Positions 27,549 through 35,859 of a stretch of 64,000 nt of DNA are shown in pieces. The notes under the pieces are model-generated. The model was not told the origin of the DNA, did no database searches, and saw nothing but the letters and a program-made list of their open reading frames with translations. The position numbers were made by a program, and so were the translations under genes. The DNA comes from Bacteroidaceae bacterium (GTDB taxonomy: Bacteria > Bacteroidota > Bacteroidia > Bacteroidales > Bacteroidaceae): contig JAFYWV010000020.1 of assembly GCA_017546505.1 (NCBI GenBank), forward strand, positions 1-64,000. The letters are read 5' to 3'. Numbering within the stretch: the first letter of the stretch is position 1; each line of letters starts with the position of its first letter.

Positions 27549-27549
27549 A

Positions 27550-29007
27550 TCACCAACGGTTTTTTCGTTTGAAAATGAAATTGGTTATCTCTTCTAACTC
27601 CTTGCTGCGTGCAACAAATGCCACTCCAATGTACAGCATTGCGGCGATGACAACTCTTGAAATGAGCAATGTGCCGTTGTTGTCAATAAACCTTGTGAGA
27701 TGATGTGTTGCTGTCATCACGGCAATGGACGTGAACAGATAGGGCAAAGTGTCGATGAAAAACATCTTCAGGTTGAGTCCAATCTCCTTTTCTGTAAAAT
27801 GGTGCCATACAAACAACCATAGGGCATTGAATATACAGTATGCGATAATCATATACTTGATTCCGTAGGAGTGGAGTGCGAGCAACAGTGCCAGTGTCAG
27901 CACTCCCTGGATTATGGTGCACCACATAAAAACAGCAGCCTTGCCACGACTGACAAGCAGGTTCGTGAACATTGACTGCAAGGGCATAAAGGCTCCCCAA
28001 ATTGCCAATATCTGAAGCATCTGTGCGCTCTCAATCCACTTGTCGGTTATGACAACAACTATAAGTTCCTTTGAAACCAATGAAAGACCCAACATTAGCG
28101 GGAACGCAACGAATGCCGCGAAACGCAGCATCTTGCGGAAGACGCGAAGCTGGCGTTCGCTGTCATCTACCACTTTTGCCAGTGCCGGTTGTGCAACGGC
28201 GTTGACCATTCCGTTGACAACCTCGCCACCCATATTGAACCACTCGGCCGACTTTACATAGTTGCCGACATCGTGTGGGTAGTATTTACCAAGGATGAAT
28301 GAGAAGATATTCCAGTTGAACCGCTGGAACAGATTGGTGATGAGCAGGCGGTAACTGAATGCAAAAAGGTATTTCAATGGCGCAAAGTTTATTTTGAAAC
28401 TCGGTCGCCAGGGAGTAAAATACCAGCAAACCACACTCCTGACAAGCACGTATACGATGCTTTGTGTCGCAATTCCCCAGTATGAGTAACCGTTCAGGGC
28501 AAGGATGATGCCTGTTATTCCGGAGATAGTGATGGCAAGTATCAGCGATATCGATTTCTGCTTGACTTTCAGTTCTCTGAACAGATAGGCCGATGGGGCA
28601 ATGCCGAATCCGGCAACTACAAATCCAAGAAAGTTGTATCTTGAGAGGTCGATAAGGATGCTTTGGTTGAAGAATTCTGCAATAAGCGGAGCACAAAAAT
28701 AGAGCCCGGCATACATCAGCAACGAGATGATGATATTGAACCAGAAGACTGCATTATAGTCATCGTGTGTCACTGTCTTGCGGTTGGCAATTGCTGCTAC
28801 AAAGCCGCTGTCCTGCAAGGAGCCGGCAATTGCTGTGAAAATGGCGAGCATTCCAATGGGACCGTAATCTTCGGGTCCAAGAATGCGTGCCAGATATATG
28901 CCGAAGAGAAGGCTCAGCAACTGGCACACGGTATTGCTCACGCCGCCCCAAAGCATTCCCTTTGCGACGGTGTGTTTCAGATTATGTGTGTTGTAGCCTT
29001 TAGTCAT
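27550..29007 (-). CDS. Polysaccharide/lipid-linked oligosaccharide flippase (Wzx/MOP type)
   Basis: Integral membrane protein of 485 residues with about 12-14 helices, of the polysaccharide biosynthesis (RfbX/Wzx) branch of the MOP exporter superfamily. It is expected to move lipid-linked sugar units across the inner membrane. Family segments are MLWGGVSNTVCQLLSLLFGIYLARILGPEDYG (given here as a region, residues ~18-48) and GFVAAIANRKTVTHDDYNAVFW-like sequence near 70-90. It heads a tightly packed glycan cluster. Its 5' end is duplicated just upstream, and the fragment's stop overlaps this ATG. No polymerase (Wzy) or sugar-nucleotide gene is nearby. Confidence 0.9.
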   Translation of the reverse strand: MTKGYNTHNLKHTVAKGMLWGGVSNTVCQLLSLLFGIYLARILGPEDYGPIGMLAIFTAIAGSLQDSGFVAAIANRKTVTHDDYNAVFWFNIIISLLMYAGLYFCAPLIAEFFNQSILIDLSRYNFLGFVVAGFGIAPSAYLFRELKVKQKSISLILAITISGITGIILALNGYSYWGIATQSIVYVLVRSVVCWYFTPWRPSFKINFAPLKYLFAFSYRLLITNLFQRFNWNIFSFILGKYYPHDVGNYVKSAEWFNMGGEVVNGMVNAVAQPALAKVVDDSERQLRVFRKMLRFAAFVAFPLMLGLSLVSKELIVVVITDKWIESAQMLQILAIWGAFMPLQSMFTNLLVSRGKAAVFMWCTIIQGVLTLALLLALHSYGIKYMIIAYCIFNALWLFVWHHFTEKEIGLNLKMFFIDTLPYLFTSIAVMTATHHLTRFIDNNGTLLISRVVIAAMLYIGVAFVARSKELEEITNFIFKRKNRW

Positions 29008-29067
29008 TGCTCGATTGCCTTTTGGCCCAAAACATTCCTTTTGCGACGGTGTGTTTCAGATTATGTG
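28947..29067. repeat. 42-bp direct repeat (duplicated flippase 5' end)
   Basis: Bases 28947-28988, inside the flippase, match 29026-29067 at 40 of 42 positions, offset by 79 bp. Both copies encode HNLKHTVAKGM followed by L or F and W in the same relative reading frame. Confidence 0.9.
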
Positions 29068-29086
29068 CAGAGCCTTCCTTTGCCAT
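29000..29086 (-). pseudogene. 28-codon fragment of a flippase-like gene start
   Basis: A short minus-strand frame starts MAKEGSAHNLKHTVAKGMFW, runs into AKRQSSND and stops. Its HNLKHTVAKGM segment repeats residues 8-18 of the adjacent flippase. The stop codon overlaps the flippase start by 8 bp. It is best read as the remnant of a duplicated or replaced flippase gene that now sits as a leader frame. Translational coupling to the intact gene is possible but unproven. Confidence 0.65.
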
Positions 29087-29113
29087 TGTTTTTTATTTTC
29101 CTTGATGTTATGG

Positions 29114-29158
29114 CTGAACGGAGTGAAGAAACCTTTAAGATTTTTTCGCTCCGCTCAG
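29114..29158. repeat. REP-like palindromic intergenic element
   Basis: Arms 29114-29131 and 29141-29158 pair over 18 bp with three G-U-compatible mismatches and a 9-base loop. The minus-strand core CTGAGCGGAGCGAA is the kind of short palindromic sequence that I recall recurring between genes in many Bacteroidota genomes. It separates metG from the glycan cluster. No T-run follows on the minus strand, so it is not a textbook terminator. Confidence 0.6.
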
Positions 29159-29171
29159 AATTACAGGTGTA

Positions 29172-31229
29172 TTATTTTATTTCGCTGCCGGGTTTTGCAG
29201 CGGGTGTAACTGTGAGCAATGAAAGCTTGCCCTCATTGTCCTCGGCGCTGAGAATCATTCCTTCGCTCACAATGCCGCGCATTGTGCGTGGAGGCAGATT
29301 GGCTATGAAGCATACCTGCTTGCCAACAAGCTCCTCGGGGTTGAAGTGCTTTGCAATGCCCGAGAGTATTGTGCGTGTCTCCAATCCGTCGTCAATCTTG
29401 AATTGCAACAGTTTGTCGGCTTTTGGAACTTTGGTGCATTCAAGCACTGTTCCTACGCGCATATCAAGTTTCATAAAATCATCGAATGTGCATTCGGGGC
29501 GAATGGGGTTTGCCTTGTAGTTGGCTGCCTCATTCTCTTTCTTTATGCGTTCCAAGCGGTCAAGCTGTGCCTGTATTGTCTCGTCTTCAATCTTCTCGAA
29601 GAGCAGGCCCACCTCGCCAAGTCCGTGACCTTCGGCAAGCAGTGTTGTGCTGCCGAGACTTGCCCACTCGAAGTTCTCAATGTTGAGCATTTGGCGCAGT
29701 TTCTTGCTGCTGAACGGCAGGAATGGTTCGAATACGATAGAGAGGTTTGCCACAAGCTGCAACGATAGGTTGAGGATTGTTGCTACGCGGCCGAGGTCGG
29801 TCTTTGCCAACTTCCACGGCTCGGTCTCGGCAAGGTAACGGTTGCCGATGCGTGCAAGCTCCATAGCCTCTTTCTGTGCCTCGCGGAATTTGTACTGGTC
29901 GAGCAGGTTCTCCACTCTCTCCTTTACATTCACAAATTCGTCAATGATTGCCTTGTCATAGTCGGTGAGTTCACCGCAAGCGGGCACCTTGCCATCGAAA
30001 TATTTTTTTGTGAGTACCAAAGCGCGGTTTACAAAGTTTCCGTATACGGCTACCAGCTCATTGTTGTTGCGTGCCTGGAAATCCTTCCAAGTGAAGTTGT
30101 TGTCCTTTGTTTCGGGGGCATTGGCTGTGAGTACATAGCGCAGCACGTCCTGCTTGCCCGGGAAATCCACAAGGTATTCGTTCAACCACACGGCCCAGTT
30201 GCGTGAGGTTGAAATCTTGTCGTCCTCAAGGTTGAGAAACTCGTTGCTTGGCACGTTGTCCGGCATCACATACTTGCCGTGAGCCTTCATCATTACAGGG
30301 AAAATGATGCAGTGGAACACGATATTGTCCTTTCCGATGAAGTGTACAAGGCGTGTATCCTCGTTCTGCCACCACTGCTCCCAGGTGCCATATTTTTCGG
30401 GGGCTTTGTCACACAGCTCCTTTGTGTTGCTGATATATCCGATAGGTGCGTCGAACCACACATAGAGCACCTTGCCGTCGGCTCCTTCAACAGGTACGGG
30501 TATTCCCCAATCGAGGTCACGTGTCATAGCGCGTGGCTGCAGGTCCATATCGAGCCAGCTCTTGCACTGTCCATAGACGTTTGGACGCCACTCTTTATGG
30601 TTCTCCAGAATCCACTCTTTCAACCATTGCTGGTACTCATTGAGTGGCAAGTACCAATTCTTTGTCTCCTTGAGTACAGGAGCTTCGCCGGTCTCCTTTG
30701 AGCGTGGATTTATTAGCTCGGTAGGTTCAAGTGCGCGGCCACATCCCTCCTCGCACTGGTTGCCATAAGCCTGTTTGTGGCAGTAGGGGCACTCGCCCAC
30801 AACATCACGGTCGGTAAGGAACTTTTCGTTCTTTAAATCGTAGAACTGTTTTGAGGTCTGCTCCACGAGCTTGCCGTCATCATAGAGTTTGCGGAAGAAT
30901 TCCGATGCGAATTTATGGTGTGTCTCGGATGTTGTGCGGCTGTATACATCGAACGAAATGCCGAATCCCTCAAAACTCTCCTTGATGATGCCGTGGTAAC
31001 GGTCAACAACGTCCTGTGGAGTGATACCCTCCTTGCGGGCACGCTGTGTAACGGGCACGCCGTGCTCGTCGCTTCCGCCGATGAAGAGTACATCCTCGCC
31101 CTTGAGACGCAAATAGCGTACGTAGATGTCGGCAGGTACATACACGCCTGCAAGGTGTCCGATGTGTACAGGGCCGTTTGCGTATGGCAAGGCCGATGTC
31201 ACAAGTGTTCTTTTGAATTTCTTTTCCAT
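29172..31229 (-). CDS. metG: Methionyl-tRNA synthetase
   Basis: Class I synthetase of 685 residues that charges initiator and elongator tRNA-Met. The HIGH motif (VHIGH) is at residues 22-25, and the KMSKS-equivalent KISTS is at 338-342. A zinc knuckle is seen as [18 protein letters not shown] around 146-163. The C-terminal ~110 residues ([17 protein letters not shown] to the end) form an EMAP-II/Trbp111-type tRNA-binding and dimerisation domain. A minus-strand TAATTTTG -7 box lies at 31294-31301. The gene is followed by the REP-like hairpin and then the flippase cluster. Confidence 0.97.
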   Translation of the reverse strand: MEKKFKRTLVTSALPYANGPVHIGHLAGVYVPADIYVRYLRLKGEDVLFIGGSDEHGVPVTQRARKEGITPQDVVDRYHGIIKESFEGFGISFDVYSRTTSETHHKFASEFFRKLYDDGKLVEQTSKQFYDLKNEKFLTDRDVVGECPYCHKQAYGNQCEEGCGRALEPTELINPRSKETGEAPVLKETKNWYLPLNEYQQWLKEWILENHKEWRPNVYGQCKSWLDMDLQPRAMTRDLDWGIPVPVEGADGKVLYVWFDAPIGYISNTKELCDKAPEKYGTWEQWWQNEDTRLVHFIGKDNIVFHCIIFPVMMKAHGKYVMPDNVPSNEFLNLEDDKISTSRNWAVWLNEYLVDFPGKQDVLRYVLTANAPETKDNNFTWKDFQARNNNELVAVYGNFVNRALVLTKKYFDGKVPACGELTDYDKAIIDEFVNVKERVENLLDQYKFREAQKEAMELARIGNRYLAETEPWKLAKTDLGRVATILNLSLQLVANLSIVFEPFLPFSSKKLRQMLNIENFEWASLGSTTLLAEGHGLGEVGLLFEKIEDETIQAQLDRLERIKKENEAANYKANPIRPECTFDDFMKLDMRVGTVLECTKVPKADKLLQFKIDDGLETRTILSGIAKHFNPEELVGKQVCFIANLPPRTMRGIVSEGMILSAEDNEGKLSLLTVTPAAKPGSEIK

Positions 31230-31293
31230 ATCTTTTGTCTTTTTTTTGTTTGTTTTTTGCCGTTACCGGAGACCGGTGTCTCGCGCTAAACGA

Positions 31294-31301
31294 CAAAATT
31301 A
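31294..31301 (-). promoter_or_regulatory. -7 element for metG
   Basis: Minus-strand TAATTTTG fits TAnnTTTG, 65 bp before the metG start. The 255-bp gap between metG and the acyltransferase holds this and the divergent element at 31441-31448; nothing else was seen. Confidence 0.5.
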
Positions 31302-31440
31302 GTTATTTTATTTTAAAAAGCGGGCAAGCGCGCGAGAAAAGTGTGCTATTATGTTCGCTTTGGTACATAAACGAGGGCACGTTTTGTTAGAGTAATGTAA
31401 AAAATGTTATCTTTGTTATTTTCTAAAAGTAAGTCTGTGC

Positions 31441-31448
31441 TAATTTTG
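31441..31448 (+). promoter_or_regulatory. -7 element for the acyltransferase gene
   Basis: TAATTTTG fits TAnnTTTG, 36 bp before the chosen start. The nearest TTTG lies 25 bp upstream, which is somewhat far. Confidence 0.5.
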
Positions 31449-31484
31449 CACAAAACAAGTATTACACACAAAAATAAAAACAGA

Positions 31485-32660
31485 ATGCAAAAAAACACAA
31501 TTCCATCGGCCGGGTTTGCCGATACAAAACCCCACTACGAGTTGCTCGACGGTTTGCGTGGCGTGGCGGCTATTCTTGTGCTTTTCTATCACGTCTTTGA
31601 GGGGCTTGCCTTTGCCCGGGCGACGAACGGTGCCGGCGACGGTCTGATAACCACGCTCAATCACGGGCACATTGCTGTGGATTTTTTCTTTATCCTTTCG
31701 GGTTTCGTGATAAGTTATGCCTACGACGACCGTTGGGCAAAAATGAGTACGTGGCAGTTCTTCAAGCGTCGTCTCGTGCGTCTGCATCCGATGCTTGTAA
31801 TGGGTGCGCTCATTGGTGTGCTTGCATTTGCCTTTGTGGGCTTTGAAAAATGGGATGGAGCAACAGCTCCGACAGGTTGGGTGATGGTTGCGATGTTGCT
31901 TGCAATGTTTATGATTCCGGCCGTTCCCGGTGTGCCATACGAGGTGCGTGGAAATGGCGAGATGTTCCCGCTCAACGGCCCGGCCTGGTCGCTCTTCTTT
32001 GAGTATATCGGCAATATCCTTTATGCGCTTATTATCCGTCGCCTCTCTACAAAAATACTTACAATCTTGGCGGTTGTCTTAGGCTGCCTGCATTCGTGGT
32101 TCTTTGTCGGGGATGTGTCGGGGTATGATATGGTCGGAGTCGGTTGGACAATAGATGAGGTGAACTTTTGGGGTGGGTTGGTACGTATGCTCTTCCCGTT
32201 TACGATGGGTATGTTGCTTGCACGTACATTCAAACCCTGCAAAGTGAAAGGTGCATTCTGGATATGTAGTGTGATGCTTGTCTTCCTTTTTGCTGCACCA
32301 TACATTTCACCTTTGAAAAATTCAGACATAAGCGTCAACAGTCTGTATGAGTTTGTTTGCATTGCCGTTGTGTTTCCGTTTATTGTGTGGCTGGGTGCTT
32401 GTGGCGGTGCAGGTGGCTCCTATATGTCAAAAATGAGTAAGGCGCTTGGCGATTTGTCCTATCCGCTTTACATTGTTCACTATCCGATAATGTATGTTTT
32501 CTATGCTTGGCTCATTGAGAAAAAATATTACACGTTGCAGGAGTGTCTGGGCGTTGCAATGCTTGTTGTCTTTTCAAGTATCCTGCTTGCATTTCTTTGT
32601 TTGAAGTTGTATGATGAGCCTGTAAGAAGGTGGCTTACGCGGAAAATGCAAAAGAAATAA
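31485..32660 (+). CDS. Membrane acyltransferase, acyltransferase-3 (OafA-like) family
   Basis: Multi-pass inner-membrane protein of 391 residues with about ten helices. Such enzymes transfer acetyl or other acyl groups from the cytoplasm to surface carbohydrates. The signature ELLDGLRGVAAILVLFYHVF near the N-terminus carries the conserved histidine. The RR/RL pair in KRRLVRLHPM and the late YPLYIVHYPIMY follow the family plan. I chose ATG 31485 because it directly precedes the conserved part and follows the -7 box; an ATG 81 bp upstream would add a non-conserved Lys-rich stretch. The gene is followed by a terminator, so it is probably monocistronic. Confidence 0.88.
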   Translation: MQKNTIPSAGFADTKPHYELLDGLRGVAAILVLFYHVFEGLAFARATNGAGDGLITTLNHGHIAVDFFFILSGFVISYAYDDRWAKMSTWQFFKRRLVRLHPMLVMGALIGVLAFAFVGFEKWDGATAPTGWVMVAMLLAMFMIPAVPGVPYEVRGNGEMFPLNGPAWSLFFEYIGNILYALIIRRLSTKILTILAVVLGCLHSWFFVGDVSGYDMVGVGWTIDEVNFWGGLVRMLFPFTMGMLLARTFKPCKVKGAFWICSVMLVFLFAAPYISPLKNSDISVNSLYEFVCIAVVFPFIVWLGACGGAGGSYMSKMSKALGDLSYPLYIVHYPIMYVFYAWLIEKKYYTLQECLGVAMLVVFSSILLAFLCLKLYDEPVRRWLTRKMQKK

Positions 32661-32666
32661 AAGTGA

Positions 32667-32697
32667 AAAGAGCGGCTTGAGGGCTGCTCTTTTTTTG
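32667..32697 (+). terminator. Terminator of the acyltransferase gene
   Basis: AGAGCGGC pairs with GCTGCTCT around a short loop, followed by a run of T, beginning right after the stop. Confidence 0.75.
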
Positions 32698-32766
32698 TTA
32701 TTTATATTTAAAAAGAAGTTTTTAAGTAAAATTTTAGTTATCTTCGCAATTGTAAAAAATGATAGT

Positions 32767-33522
32767 ATGAAAATAGCTCTTATAGGATATGGAAAGATGG
32801 GCAAGACTATTGAGAGGATTGCTCTTGAGAGAGGACACGAGATTGTATCGATAATTGATGTCCACAATCACGATGATATTAAAGGCGAGGCTTTTGCAAG
32901 CGCCGATGTTGCCATTGAATTTACGGCTCCGCACGTTGCATACGGCAATTGTATTGAGGCTATGAACGCCGGTGTCAAGGTGGTGAGTGGCAGTACGGGG
33001 TGGTTTCAGCAGAACGAGGCCGAGATGCGCGAAAAATGTGAGAGGGAGGGAAAGACTCTCTTTTGGTCGAGCAACTTCAGTCTTGGCGTGGCAATATTCT
33101 CGGCTGTGAACAAGTATCTCGCCCGAATAATGAGCAATTTCGATAACTACAGGGTCAAGATTGAGGAGACACATCACATTCACAAGCTCGATGCCCCCAG
33201 CGGCACGGCGATAACCCTGGCCGAGGGTATTCTTGAGAACATCGGTCACAAGTTCAATTGGGTGATGGGCGACCTTACCAACCCCGACGGCACTGTGACA
33301 AAGGGTGCAGTTCCGCGACCTGCCGAGATTAAGATTGATGCAATACGCCGCGACGAGGTGCCCGGTATCCACACCATCACCTACGGCTCGGACGAAGATA
33401 CCATAACCATCACTCACGATGCTCACAACCGTAACGGTTTTGCATTGGGTGCTGTGATTGCGGCAGAGTATACTGTCGGACATAGCGGTTTGCTTGGTAT
33501 GAAGGATTTGTTGGATTTCTAA
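32767..33522 (+). CDS. dapB: 4-hydroxy-tetrahydrodipicolinate reductase
   Basis: NAD(P)H-dependent enzyme of lysine and diaminopimelate synthesis, 251 residues. It has the Rossmann nucleotide loop ALIGYGKMG at residues 4-12. SGSTGW and SNFSLG are the usual strand ends, and the active-site segment ETHHIHKLDAPSGTA carries the catalytic histidines and lysine. I took ATG 32767 since it begins the nucleotide-binding strand; an in-frame ATG 90 bp upstream lies in the preceding intergenic region. A TATCTTCG element (32739-32746) resembles the -7 consensus. lepB follows 12 bp downstream. Confidence 0.96.
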   Translation: MKIALIGYGKMGKTIERIALERGHEIVSIIDVHNHDDIKGEAFASADVAIEFTAPHVAYGNCIEAMNAGVKVVSGSTGWFQQNEAEMREKCEREGKTLFWSSNFSLGVAIFSAVNKYLARIMSNFDNYRVKIEETHHIHKLDAPSGTAITLAEGILENIGHKFNWVMGDLTNPDGTVTKGAVPRPAEIKIDAIRRDEVPGIHTITYGSDEDTITITHDAHNRNGFALGAVIAAEYTVGHSGLLGMKDLLDF

Positions 33523-33534
33523 AAACTGTTGCCT

Positions 33535-35079
33535 ATGGATTTGGAATTTGACTTTTTAGGCAGGACTGTAAAGACAACCCGCAAGGCGCTCATTAAAATG
33601 TGTGTATATCTTGCGCTTTATATAGCTTTCCTTGTTTGGGTGAAAAGTTGGTTGGGCGTGATTGTTATTCCGTTCATAATAGACAATTATACAACACGTC
33701 TTGTTCCCTGGAAGTGGTGGAAGGGGTTGAAGAGCAAGACTGCCCGTGACATTATGAGTTGGGTGGATTCGATTGTGTTTGCTTTGGTAGCGGTCTATTT
33801 TGTCCACATATATTTTTTTCAGAATTATGTAATCCCAACATCGTCGTTGGAAAAGACGCTGCTTGTGGGTGATTATCTTTTTGTGAGCAAACTGAATTAT
33901 GGTCCACGTAAACCGCAAACCCCGCTCAGTATGCCGCTTACACAGCACACAATGCCGGTTGTCGGTGGAAAGAGTTATATCGATGCGGTGCAGTGGGATT
34001 ATGAACGTGTATCCGGGATTGAGGAGATTGAGCGTGGGGATATTGTGGTGTTCAACTATCCGGCCGGAGATGTGGCTACCACCAACCCAGCCGTGATTGA
34101 TGTCCATACAATGTGTTATGCTTATGGTCTTGAACTTGACAAACAGGCTCAAGGGGTTGATACTCTGCCTGCAGAGCCGGCATATTCTGCGTATAAAAAG
34201 ATATATAACGACGGTTTTGAATTCATAAAGTCTCGTCCGCAGGATTTTGGCGAGGTTGTAAACCGTCCGGTTGACCGTCGTGAAAACTATGTGAAACGTT
34301 GTATAGGCTTGCCGGGTGAAGTGCTTGAAATAAAGGATAAGGCTGTGTTCATTGATGGAAAGGAGATTTCGCAGCAGAACAATGTGCAGTTCAACTACAA
34401 TGTCGTGTTGATGCGTCAGTTGTCCGAGGAGCAGCGTCGTGAGCTTGGTATAAGCAAAGATGATTTGGCGGCATTACAGGTTGTGTATCCGCAATATTTG
34501 ACCGATGACTTGTGCTCGGCACTTGATATATCCCGCGACCTTGTTGATGCTTTGCGCAAGGCAAACAGGCCTGTGGTTGTGGGGCAGTTGCCGTTGACCG
34601 ATGATGCCTACAAATCTCTAATGGCCGACAGCCGTTTGTGTAAAAGTATAAAGATTGCAAATCAGAACTCTACTTTCGGTATATATCCGCTCAATGGCAA
34701 CAAGGGGTGGAGTGTCGATAATTACGGCCCGGTGTGGATTCCTAAGCGTGGTGAGAGTGTGAAACTGACACTTGACAATCTTGCCATATATGAGCGTCCT
34801 ATTGTGGCATACGAGGGTAACACGCTCGATGTCAAGGATGGAAAGATATATATCAATGGCGTGGAGGCTGACAGCTACACCTTTGGAATGGATTACTATT
34901 GGATGATGGGTGACAATCGTCACAATAGCGCGGATTCTCGTTGCTGGGGTTTTGTTCCCGAGGATCATATCGTGGGCAAGGCTCTTTTCGTGTGGCTTTC
35001 GCTCGACAAGGACCGTGGATGGTTTGATGGCAAGGTGCGTTGGAAACGTATGCTCCGCGGTGTAGGTTCGTTCAACTGA
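33535..35079 (+). CDS. lepB: Signal peptidase I, long Bacteroidota form
   Basis: Inner-membrane serine-lysine protease of 514 residues that cleaves Sec signal peptides. Two hydrophobic helices sit at residues ~22-48 and ~78-95. The nucleophile box IPTSSLEKTLLVGD places the serine at 104, and NYVKRCIGLPGE places the general-base lysine at 254. MMGDNRHNSADSR is near the C-terminus. E. coli LepB has only 55 residues between Ser and Lys; here there are 150, plus a further insertion between the lysine box and the MGDN motif. ATG 33535 was preferred to an in-frame TTG six bases upstream. It sits between dapB and a WbqC-like gene. Confidence 0.94.
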   Translation: MDLEFDFLGRTVKTTRKALIKMCVYLALYIAFLVWVKSWLGVIVIPFIIDNYTTRLVPWKWWKGLKSKTARDIMSWVDSIVFALVAVYFVHIYFFQNYVIPTSSLEKTLLVGDYLFVSKLNYGPRKPQTPLSMPLTQHTMPVVGGKSYIDAVQWDYERVSGIEEIERGDIVVFNYPAGDVATTNPAVIDVHTMCYAYGLELDKQAQGVDTLPAEPAYSAYKKIYNDGFEFIKSRPQDFGEVVNRPVDRRENYVKRCIGLPGEVLEIKDKAVFIDGKEISQQNNVQFNYNVVLMRQLSEEQRRELGISKDDLAALQVVYPQYLTDDLCSALDISRDLVDALRKANRPVVVGQLPLTDDAYKSLMADSRLCKSIKIANQNSTFGIYPLNGNKGWSVDNYGPVWIPKRGESVKLTLDNLAIYERPIVAYEGNTLDVKDGKIYINGVEADSYTFGMDYYWMMGDNRHNSADSRCWGFVPEDHIVGKALFVWLSLDKDRGWFDGKVRWKRMLRGVGSFN

Positions 35080-35083
35080 TGTG

Positions 35084-35713
35084 ATGATGAAAATTATTGT
35101 TCATCCTCTATATTTTGCACCGGTGCCTCTATACGTGCAGTTGTATTCGGCCAAGGCGCTTGTGGTGGACGATGTGTCGCCATTTGTGAAGCAGACCTAT
35201 CGTAACCGTGCGATGATTGCTGCCGAGAGCGGGGTGTTGCCGTTGACAATACCTGTTGTCCATAATGGGGGTAGTGTGGCTATGCGTGATGTGCGCATCA
35301 GTGAACACGGCAATTGGCGTCATCAGCATTGGAATGCCATAGTGAGTGCATACCGCAAGAGTCCTTTTTTTGAGTATTATGCCGATGATTTTGCTCATTT
35401 CTACGAGGAACGCGACGGTTTTCTGATGGATTTCAATCTGCGTCTGCATAGTGTGGTGAGTGAGCTTATTGGTTTGGAGAAACCTGTGGAATTCCTGTCT
35501 GATGAGGCTGTTCGTGTCACATCGGCTGTCGATTTTCGGGATATTGCCGAGCCAAAAGCTTTGGCGGCATTGAAAGAGGGGCTGTCGCAGCCCTATTATC
35601 AAGTGTTTGCGCAGCGCAATGGATTTGCTCAATCATTGAGTATTATTGATTTGCTGTTCAATACAGGTCCTGAGGGGCTCTTGGTTCTGCGTGACAGTGC
35701 ACGCATTGGGTGA
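35084..35713 (+). CDS. WbqC-like family protein
   Basis: Protein of about 209 residues of the WbqC family, found in some O-antigen loci but without an established reaction. Visible family features are the N-terminal HPLYFAPVPLYVQLYSA, the central KQTYRNRA, and GNWRHQHWNAIVSAYRKSPFFEYY. It begins 4 bp after lepB (GTG ATG ATG AAA; ATG 35084 or 35087), so it is translated from the same message. No signal peptide is visible. Confidence 0.85.
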   Translation: MMKIIVHPLYFAPVPLYVQLYSAKALVVDDVSPFVKQTYRNRAMIAAESGVLPLTIPVVHNGGSVAMRDVRISEHGNWRHQHWNAIVSAYRKSPFFEYYADDFAHFYEERDGFLMDFNLRLHSVVSELIGLEKPVEFLSDEAVRVTSAVDFRDIAEPKALAALKEGLSQPYYQVFAQRNGFAQSLSIIDLLFNTGPEGLLVLRDSARIG

Positions 35714-35779
35714 TGTGGGGTGTGTGGCCGGTTGTAAGTGTTTTCGCTCTTCCAAAATAGACAAAAAACGTTGAACTTT

Positions 35780-35811
35780 TTTGATTTCTTCCTTGTCTTG
35801 CATTATCTTTG
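35780..35811 (+). promoter_or_regulatory. Promoter of metF-holB-ricT-gldH
   Basis: TTTG at 35780-35783, a 20-bp spacer and TATCTTTG at 35804-35811. This is a full match to the Bacteroidota -33/-7 consensus, about 50 bp before metF. Confidence 0.75.
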
Positions 35812-35859
35812 TATTTGTGATGAAAGGGCTTGTTGCGTCCTTGTGAAAGAGAAAAAGAT

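Noticed and set aside
31404..31484. Longer start for the acyltransferase
   Set aside because: The added residues are Lys/Asn-rich and unlike the family, and the -7 element lies inside that stretch, so transcripts would begin after this ATG.
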